Positions 23,238 through 28,706 of a DNA stretch of 28,706 nt are shown piece after piece. Each line of letters begins with the position of its first letter. Positions within the stretch are counted from its first letter, which is position 1. Source of the DNA: Aureococcus anophagefferens. Lineage: Eukaryota; Sar; Pelagophyceae; Pelagomonadales; Pelagomonadaceae. The stretch spans positions 78,925-107,630 of the forward strand of contig NW_008705593.1 in the NCBI RefSeq assembly GCF_000186865.1. Reading direction: 5' to 3'. Made by a program: the position numbers and the translations under genes. The notes under the pieces were generated by a model. It did no database searches. It saw only the letters and a program-made list of their open reading frames with translations, and had not been told where the DNA came from.

Positions 23238-25052
23238 ATGGTCAGCGGCCGCTGCTGCTACGACCGCTGCGCCTGCGCGGGCTTCAAGGCCGGCGGCGCG
23301 GACCCCTACGTCTGCGCGGCCTGCGGCCACCACGAGATGCTCCACGCGCCGCCGCCGCGGGCGGCCCCGCCGGCGACGACCTGGTTCTACGTGCGCCCGA
23401 AGCAGGGCCTCTGCAACCGCATCCGCGTGCTCTCGTCGTCGCTCCTCGTCGTCGACGACCTCGGCAAGCCCGCGGGGCGGCGGCGCGGCGCGCTGGCGCG
23501 CGCGTTCCGCGCCGCGGGCGTCGGCGGCGACGGCCCCGCGCCGCTGTGCCTGCGGAGCGACCACGGCGACCGGATGGCGGCCTACTGCGCCGCGTGCCCC
23601 GAGCCCCCCCGCGTGAAGATCGCGCTCGACTGGGAGACCATGGAGCCCGCGTGCGCGACGCTCTACGAGCGCCTCTTCGCGCCGCACCCGCTCATCGCGC
23701 CCCTGCCGCCCTTCGCGCCGTCGCCGCGCCTGGCGCAGTTCGGGGACGAGCGGGCCAGGGTGGCCGCGGAGCTCAACGCGGAGATCGACCTCGAGGCCGC
23801 CTTCGCCGCGGCGCGGCGGGACGACGAAGAGCACGACGTGCGGGACGCGAACGCGGACGCCGAGGACGCGGCGGACCCCTACGGCGCGCGCGACCCCGTG
23901 GCGCGCGCGGACGTGCTCCTGGAGCGCGCGGCGCGGACGAAGGCGCGCCGCGCCGCGCGCGCCGAGCTCCTCGGCGGGCCGGACCGGCGCTGCGCGCTCT
24001 GGCGCGCGCGCGCGCTCGCCGTCTGTTGGAGCCGCGTCGTGCGCCACGACGAGCCCAAGTGGGTCCAGGAGATCGCGCTGACGACGTACAAGCGGCTCCG
24101 CGACGCGCTGCGCGCGTCCTCGTGCGTCGCCGTGCTCAACGACGCCATGGAGATGTCCAAGCTCGAGCACTGGGACCGCGTCCTCGGCCTCGACCCGTCG
24201 ACGCGGCGCCTGAGCCGCGACTCGCTCCGCCGGGACATCTGGCGGAACGACGTCGTCGTCCTGGAGTCGCTCGCGGCCTACTACCCGCCGGGCTACGACC
24301 GCGTGCCCGACGGCAAGGTCGCGCCCGACGGCCGGGCCGTCGACGACGACGCCGTGCGCGCCGAGGACCCGAGCTCGGAGAGCGGCACGGAGTCCGACGC
24401 GGCCCTGGGCGCGGGCGCGCCCCGGGGCACGCTCGTGAGCCGGCTGCGGTGCGCGGCGCTGAACTCGCTGCGCCCGTCCTGCGCCGTGCGCCGGCGCGTG
24501 CCCCGGCGCACGAGCGACCGCCTCGTCGGCTTCCACGTGCGGCGCACGGACAACGCGCTCTCCATCGCGCGGTCGCCCATCGGCGGCTTCCTCCGCGCGC
24601 TGGACCGGCTCGCCGCGGCGGGCGACGCGGGCCGCGGCGCCGTGCGCGTCGCGCGCGGCGCGGCGCGCGCGGCGAAGCGCGGCGGGGCCGTCGACGTCTA
24701 CGTCGCGTCGGACGCGCCCAAGGCCGTCGCGGACCTCCGGGCCGCGCTCGCGCGGCCCCGGCGGTCGCACTGGGCGCCGCGCGTCGTCGCCGACGGCCTC
24801 GGGAGCAAGCGCGTCGCCATGGACGGCGTCACGAACCGGTCGAACGCCCTCGGCGTCCAGGACGCGCTCGTCGACCTCCTCGTCCTCGCGCAGGCCGACG
24901 CGGTCGTCGGGAGCTACTGGTCCTCCTTCTCCGAGGCCGCGGCCCTCTGGCGCCGCGTCGCCCTCGTCGTCGTCGACGAGGCCCGCGACGCCGCCGACTG
25001 CGAGAAGACCATCTCCCTGCGGCCCAAGGAGCGGGCGGTCTTGAACGGGTAA
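23238..25052 (+). CDS. Fucosyltransferase-like (GT-B) enzyme with N-terminal Cys/His cluster
   Basis: The protein has 604 residues from the ATG at 23238. Residues 6-36 hold Cys6, Cys7, Cys11, Cys13, Cys26, Cys29, His31, His32 and His36 (CCYDRCAC, then CAACGHHEMLH), which looks like a zinc-binding module. The rest resembles the alpha-1,6/peptide-O-fucosyltransferase superfamily: GLCNRIR at 57-63, the nucleotide-sugar motif HVRRTD at 433-438, and DALVDLLVLAQADAVVGSYW plus SSFSE at 542-566, the usual C-terminal acceptor-site block. A ~350-residue variable region rich in Ala/Arg lies between them. There is no signal peptide or transmembrane anchor, which is unusual for a Golgi enzyme and suggests a cytosolic or nuclear location (inference). 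The donor is presumably GDP-fucose or a similar nucleotide sugar; the acceptor is unknown. Confidence 0.72.
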   Translation: MVSGRCCYDRCACAGFKAGGADPYVCAACGHHEMLHAPPPRAAPPATTWFYVRPKQGLCNRIRVLSSSLLVVDDLGKPAGRRRGALARAFRAAGVGGDGPAPLCLRSDHGDRMAAYCAACPEPPRVKIALDWETMEPACATLYERLFAPHPLIAPLPPFAPSPRLAQFGDERARVAAELNAEIDLEAAFAAARRDDEEHDVRDANADAEDAADPYGARDPVARADVLLERAARTKARRAARAELLGGPDRRCALWRARALAVCWSRVVRHDEPKWVQEIALTTYKRLRDALRASSCVAVLNDAMEMSKLEHWDRVLGLDPSTRRLSRDSLRRDIWRNDVVVLESLAAYYPPGYDRVPDGKVAPDGRAVDDDAVRAEDPSSESGTESDAALGAGAPRGTLVSRLRCAALNSLRPSCAVRRRVPRRTSDRLVGFHVRRTDNALSIARSPIGGFLRALDRLAAAGDAGRGAVRVARGAARAAKRGGAVDVYVASDAPKAVADLRAALARPRRSHWAPRVVADGLGSKRVAMDGVTNRSNALGVQDALVDLLVLAQADAVVGSYWSSFSEAAALWRRVALVVVDEARDAADCEKTISLRPKERAVLNG

Positions 25053-25158
25053 AGGTACTTAGTGATACCGACTCCTAGCACGGCGCGGAGCAGGCCGCGG
25101 GGAGGATTTCGAACGCGCGCGACCCGCTCCTTCTTCGAGCGCTCGCTAGTGTCCGACG

Positions 25159-25629
25159 CTACGCGCGCGTGCAGGTCAGGGTCGAATCGGACCACCACAC
25201 ATTCTCGGCGAGGTCGGCCTGGGCCATCTCGTCGGCGGAATCTTCCGGATCAGGAAGGCCTTCGGGGACGCGGTAATCCCAAACCTCAAAGTCGCAATTC
25301 AGGGGGTTGAGTTTTGCTTCCTCGCTGAAGTCCCGCGGGGTCCCGATGATCCAGTAGTTCGGCATCAGCTTCTCGATCCCAACGACCCACCCCATTCCAT
25401 TGTAGTAGAGCAGCACCGGATCGTCGCCGACGTAGTCGCTGTAGTCTCCGACAAACCCCCACACCGGGCGTCCGTTGATGAAGTCGCGGTTCAGCAATTT
25501 GTACATACCCATCAAGTCGTGAATCCCACAGTTGCGCGCCCGCGTCCCGCGAAGGCGCACCTTGCCCGGGACGTATTTTTCAAACACCGCGACAGCCGTG
25601 GCGTGATCCATCTCCTCTTCATCAGCCAT
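25159..25629 (-). CDS. Small protein with NGRPVWxF/GWVVG-type domain, lower GC
   Basis: The protein has 156 residues from the ATG at 25629. The core is regular and looks globular: VPGKVRLRG, CGIHDLMGMYKLLNRDFING, RPVWGFVGDYSDYVGDDPVL, LYYNGMGWVVGIEKLMPNYW. The pattern (L/M)xGxY...(F/V)NGRPVY/W...LyyNGxGWxVG...W(y/q)V recalls short domains repeated in many stramenopile and algal proteins, often without known function. The C-terminus is acidic (LPDPEDSADEM). Its DNA is visibly less GC-rich and uses more A/T-ending codons than its neighbours, which may reflect recent transfer, weak expression or a mobile origin. The next feature upstream may be its first exon. Confidence 0.65.
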   Translation of the reverse strand: MADEEEMDHATAVAVFEKYVPGKVRLRGTRARNCGIHDLMGMYKLLNRDFINGRPVWGFVGDYSDYVGDDPVLLYYNGMGWVVGIEKLMPNYWIIGTPRDFSEEAKLNPLNCDFEVWDYRVPEGLPDPEDSADEMAQADLAENVWWSDSTLTCTRA

Positions 25630-25814
25630 TCCGGGCGGTGCGGCGCTGCGTGGCGCGTCTTAGCGCACCTCGCGAGGGGACTGGGGCGAACGCGCCGGCC
25701 GGAACGGTCGCGCGGGGGCTCGTCGGCGCGGCTGACCCTGCTCTCGACCTTGGTCGCTGTGGCAATTTTGAATGCACCACAAACCTTGCGCTTCTTGGGG
25801 TTGCTTGTTGACAT
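25512..25814 (-). CDS. Possible exon or small ORF with PKKRKV nuclear localisation motif
   Basis: From the ATG at 25814 the first ~30 residues (MSTSNPKKRKVCGAF, then KIATATKVESRVSR) look like real protein and contain PKKRKV at residues 6-11, a perfect classical monopartite nuclear localisation signal. Further on the frame becomes Arg/Pro-rich and overlaps the gene at 25629 in another register, so only the first 80-120 bases are likely to be coding. The simplest reading is a 5' exon spliced to the following gene, but I could not fix the splice sites. A stand-alone peptide or chance cannot be excluded. Confidence 0.35.
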   Translation of the reverse strand: MSTSNPKKRKVCGAFKIATATKVESRVSRADEPPRDRSGRRVRPSPLARCAKTRHAAPHRPEWLMKRRWITPRLSRCLKNTSRARCAFAGRGRATVGFTT

Positions 25815-25867
25815 CACGCCATCTCCTTAAGTTCGAAAATCGGGGTCGTATTTTTTTATTAGGATGG

Positions 25868-25919
25868 GGGAACTTTAAACTTCAATCTAAAGTTCCCACA
25901 GACTAAAGTTCCCACGAAC
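25868..25919. repeat. Inverted and direct TAAAGTTCCC repeats in an AT-rich spacer
   Basis: GGGAACTTTA at 25868-25877 and TAAAGTTCCC at 25888-25897 form a perfect 10-bp inverted repeat with a 10-base loop. A second TAAAGTTCCC at 25904-25913 makes a 16-bp direct repeat. The surrounding spacer (about 25815-25981) is much AT-richer than the rest of the window and includes a T run at 25851-25857. It lies 3' of the kinase stop codon and 5' of the PKKRKV frame. It could be a terminator-like or 3' UTR hairpin, or a piece of a small mobile repeat. Confidence 0.65.
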
Positions 25920-25981
25920 TATCCCCCCCTCGGCGCGCGGCTCTGACCAGCAAACCGCGGAACCCCGTAAAAAAGGACATC

Positions 25982-27770
25982 CTACATTACGAGGTCCGCG
26001 AGGGCGTCGTAGGGCTCCGCGAGGGCCCGGGGCGGCTTGCTCGGCGTCTCGATGGTCGCGACGACGGCGACGGCCGCGGTCGTCGCGACGACGGACGGCG
26101 CGAAGGACGAGGACAGCGACGGCTCCTTCGCGTCGTCCGCGACGGTCCGCCGCCGCTCCGACGACCGGCGGCTCCGGAGCTTGACGAGCGAGTCGATGCG
26201 CAGCGGGATGGCGTTGGGCTCGAGCGGCGCGTCCGCGGCCGCCGGGGGGCCCGCGAGCCAGGCGTCGCGCGCGAGCGCTTCCACCGAAAGCCGGGCCGTC
26301 GGGTCCGTCGCGAGGAGCCCCGTGACGACGGCGACGCCGCCGGGCGACACGCGCTCCCAGTCCTCGGGCCGCATCGTGTAGGACCCGTGCAGGATCTTCC
26401 GGAGGCAGTCGTCGTCGCCGTCGCCGAAAAAGGGCGCGTAGCCGACGAGCAGCACGAAGAGCACGACGCCCAGGGCGAAGGCGTCGCAGGCGCACGTGTA
26501 CAGCGGCGGCCGCTTCGCGAGCGTCGCGGCGACGATCTCCGGCGCGACGTAGCCCACGGTGCCCCGCAGCCGCCGCGTGACGCGGTCGTCCTCGGCCGGC
26601 GCGTGCCTGGCAATCGAATCTTCGACCCCGACTTCGAATGTGCGCGTATTCGAATGTTTTGACACAAGCACTTCCGCCGTGCGTCGAGCACTCGACGAGA
26701 GCCATCGATGCGTCCAAAAATCGGCCGAATCGACATCGATGTGACGGATCTCGTGAAGTTTGGCGGGGACCCGCCGGAGCGGCGGTCGGGTTCCGCGCGC
26801 GCGCGCGCGTCGCGTTCGGATGGTCGTCCACGTAGCGGCTCATGCCAAAGTCCGTGATCTTCAGCACGGCGTCGTCGCCCTGGGAGCTGTACAAAATGTT
26901 CTCCGGCTTGATGTCGAGGTGCAGGATGCCGCGGCCGTGGAGCGCCTCGAGGCCCGCGACGACGTCGCGCGCGGCGCGCGCGGCGTCGCGCTCGCCGAAG
27001 CGGCGCCGCGCGGCGACGCGCTCGAAGAGGTCGCCGCCGGTGCACAGCTCCATGACGAAGAAGATGGCGCCGGACACCTCGTAGGTCGGCTGGTCGACGA
27101 CGGAGAGGATCCTCACGACGTGGTCCGTGTCCACCGCGCGCGTCATCTCCAGCATGAGCATGGCCTCCCGCACGGCCCCGCGCCGCCGCCGCACGGACGT
27201 CGCGCTCACGATCTTCACGGCGACCTCGCTCCCGTTGAAGCGGTCCGTCGCGCGCCAGACCGCGCCGCCGGCGCCCTTGCCCAGCGGCGGGTGCGCGAAC
27301 TCGTAGCGCGCGCGGTGCCGCGCGTTCTCCAGGCCCCGCTCGAGCTCCGCCGCGCAGGCCGACCGGGCGGCGGCGTCGGCGATGCGGAGCTTCCACTTGA
27401 CGTGGCGCCGCGACAGGGGCAGCCCGCGCGTTGGGTCGAGCGGCGCGCCGGTCACGGCGACGCCGTCGACGGCCGCCGCGACGTTGCTCCGCATGTCGAG
27501 CCGCAGCCTGCGCGCCTTGCCTTCGTGCGCCGGCGTCAACGTGAGGTCGACGTCGTCGACGAGGAGCGTCGCGGCTTCGACGCTCGCGAAGAAGGTCGCC
27601 AGGAACGACTCGAAGTAGCGCGACTTGATCGGCGGTTCGACGACGAGCTCGCAGGGGCCCTCCCACTTCGGCGCGTCGCCCCAGAGCGGTTCGCCGTAGG
27701 CCTGCGACTTCCGCCGCGCGCGCGTCGAGCTTCCGGCGACCCAGAAGTCGTCGTCGACGGACGCCGGCAT
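25982..27770 (-). CDS. CAMK-like protein kinase with N-terminal PH-like region, two exons
   Basis: Exon 1 runs from the ATG at 27770 to about 26830, and exon 2 from about 26600 to the stop at 25982. Residues ~35-155 end in HVKWKLRIADAAARSACAAELERGL, resembling the end of a PH domain (tentative). The kinase domain has the Gly loop LGKGAGGAVWRA (Gly164-Gly169), Lys186 in VAVKIV, Glu202 in helix C, HLDIKPEN (Asp286, Asn291) with Leu in place of the usual Arg of HRD, and DFGMSRY (Asp307). Exon 2 continues with GTVGYVAPE, FALGVVLFVLLVGYAPFFGD, and a C-lobe end like that of CaM kinases (ATDPTARLSVEALARDAWLA). A Ser/Arg-rich tail follows, then a short hydrophobic Ala/Val stretch (SVVATTAAVAVVATI). 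HLD and GYAPF fit the CAMK group. The catalytic residues are intact, so it is probably active. Confidence 0.8.
26600..26830 (-). other. Intron region of the kinase gene (exact splice sites unresolved)
   Basis: The DFG-side frame and the APE-side frame differ in register, and the sequence between them is non-conserved, less GC-rich and includes a (CG)n run at about 26793-26809 and two TTCGAATG copies. Candidate donors are TAC|GTGGAC near 26831 or GCGG|GTCCCC near 26770. Candidate acceptors are CCAG|GCAC near 26611 or CGAAG|ATTCG near 26620. The pair at about 26770/26620 keeps phase 1 but gives a long activation loop; I could not decide. Confidence 0.6.
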
Positions 27771-27977
27771 CGGCGGCGCGTCGGAGACGATGGGCGTCAC
27801 GCTCGTGAACGAGCAGAGGCTGCCCGCAAAGTTGCTGTAGAGCGGATGTTGAAGATGACGTCGAAGAGTTCGACGAGAAGAGTTCGAGCTCGAACGATGG
27901 GGCTGCCGCCGTCTCGTGGTGCGTGCACGAGCCGGTGAGCTTCGGTGTGTACGCGGCCCGCGGCCCCACGAAAGACG
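27771..27977. promoter_or_regulatory. Divergent spacer between kinase and ABCA genes
   Basis: This 207-bp spacer lies between outward-facing starts and probably holds both promoters. It is less GC-rich at about 27830-27895 and contains a GTTCGACGA/GTTCGAGCT-type run. No TATA box is seen. Confidence 0.4.
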
Positions 27978-28706
27978 ATGGAGGCCCTGCCGGCGCCGTC
28001 GCGCGACAGCGAGGCGCAGCTGCTCGCCATGCTGAGCAAGCTCTGGCTCATCCGGCGGCGCGACCGGGCGGCGGCGCTGCAGATCTTCGGGCTGCCGGCC
28101 TTCGCGTTGTCGCTCTGCGCGCTCGTCTACGAGGTCTTCGGCCGCGGCCTGCGGCACAGCACGGGCTACCTCGAGCTCGTCGTCGTGCCGCTCTTCGGCG
28201 TGTCGGCGTTCGGCAGCTCGCTGGCGACGACCTTGGTCGCCGAGCGGAGCCAGGGGTTGCTGGAGACGATGAAGATCATGTCACTCAGCGACGGCGTCTA
28301 CCAGATCGCCCACGTCTTCGAGGCGCTGGCCCTCGGCGCCGTCGCGGCGGCCGAGGTCGCGTTCCTCACGGTCTGGCTCGAGCTCTGCAAGCAGCCCCAG
28401 TGGGGCGCCGTCTTCCACCTCTTCCTCGCCTTCTACGTGGCGCAGACGGCCCTGGCGCTCCTCGTCGCGTCGACCGTCGAGCGCGAGCAGTTCGCGGGGC
28501 AGCTCATGTTCTTCGGGCAGGTCGTCGCCGCGCCGCTCGTCTTCGCGCTCGCCGTCGTCAAGATGGAGGACGGCCACCGCGACGTCAAGGACCACTACGT
28601 GTCGCCGCGGGTCCAGCGCCTCGCCTGCCTCCACCCCACCGTCGCGCTCCTCGTGGGCCTCGACGCGTTCCGGGGCCCGCCGACGAACGAGAGGCTCCGG
28701 CCGCCG
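27978..28706 (+). CDS. ABCA-family transporter, N-terminal membrane domain (3' end outside window)
   Basis: The ATG at 27978 opens a frame that stays open to the window edge (243 codons). The start LLAMLSKLWLIRRRDRAAAL plus a hydrophobic helix is the usual beginning of ABCA proteins. TTLVAERSQGLLETMKIMSL, followed by SDGVYQIAHVFEAL, matches the ABCA motif after the first extracellular loop (EKE..LKE.MK.MGL....YW). Four or five hydrophobic segments are visible (about residues 38-52, 68-85, 118-135, 145-163, 175-195), then LHPTVALLVGLDAF, also typical. The first extracellular loop is short, as in plant and protist ABCA half-size or compact members. The ATP-binding cassette would lie beyond the window. 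ABCA proteins move lipids across membranes; the substrate here is unknown. Confidence 0.82.
   Translation, partial: MEALPAPSRDSEAQLLAMLSKLWLIRRRDRAAALQIFGLPAFALSLCALVYEVFGRGLRHSTGYLELVVVPLFGVSAFGSSLATTLVAERSQGLLETMKIMSLSDGVYQIAHVFEALALGAVAAAEVAFLTVWLELCKQPQWGAVFHLFLAFYVAQTALALLVASTVEREQFAGQLMFFGQVVAAPLVFALAVVKMEDGHRDVKDHYVSPRVQRLACLHPTVALLVGLDAFRGPPTNERLRPP

Noticed and set aside
26760..27938. Plus-strand 392-codon frame opposite the kinase
   Set aside because: The complement encodes clear kinase motifs; this frame has only shadow composition.
1..28706. Bacterial operon, CRISPR array or insertion sequence
   Set aside because: The genes are eukaryotic with introns and divergent spacing. The tandem repeats are either coding with no spacers or consist of only two units, and no transposase motifs or terminal inverted repeats were seen.

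Overview
This window looks like nuclear DNA from a very GC-rich unicellular alga. The best guess is a marine stramenopile of the pelagophyte type, such as Aureococcus or a relative; this is inferred from gene content and style and was not tested by any search. The gene set is eukaryotic: eIF3b, a mitochondrial carrier, a SIRT4-like sirtuin, a RanBP2-type zinc finger, a CAMK-like kinase and an ABCA transporter. Short introns are visible or implied. Genes lie on both strands, tightly packed, often in divergent or convergent pairs, and almost all codons end in G or C. There is one 971-base run of Ns. I saw no rRNA, convincing tRNA, CRISPR array, insertion sequence or bacterial-style operon.

Layout. 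1-1.45 kb: the tail of an ankyrin-repeat protein faces a class II sirtuin. 2.3-7.0 kb: a minus-strand protein with a Tudor-like module is divergent from a plus-strand protein with ten 8-residue Lys/Ala/Pro repeats and a 2-oxoglutarate/Fe(II) dioxygenase-like C-terminus. 7.07-11.4 kb: a long fibronectin type III protein fragment with no start of its own and two frameshifts at its 3' end. 11.5-16.5 kb: a second divergent pair, a minus-strand Tudor-like/methyltransferase-like/ASCH protein and a plus-strand Lys/Ala/Pro-tailed protein of unknown function that runs into the assembly gap. 17.4-18.2 kb: a gene fragment with a cluster of ACCT-N3-AGGT palindromes upstream of it. 18.2-25.1 kb: a RanBP2-type zinc-finger protein, eIF3b, a mitochondrial carrier and a fucosyltransferase-like enzyme with an N-terminal Cys/His cluster. 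25.1-28.7 kb: a small lower-GC protein, a possible exon with a PKKRKV nuclear localisation motif, a split kinase gene and the start of an ABCA transporter.

The most interesting part is 2.3-16.5 kb. About 510 bp covering a proximal promoter plus the first ~140 codons occurs twice in direct orientation, 9.74 kb apart. Each copy heads a different downstream protein, and each is divergent from a gene encoding a histone H1-like Lys/Ala/Pro-rich region. Together these genes carry two Tudor-like modules, one methyltransferase-like fold, one ASCH domain and one dioxygenase-like fold. This could be a chromatin- or nucleic-acid-modifying gene family spreading by promoter plus N-terminus duplication. 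The functions are inferred from motifs only. The rest of the window looks like ordinary housekeeping and membrane or signalling genes.
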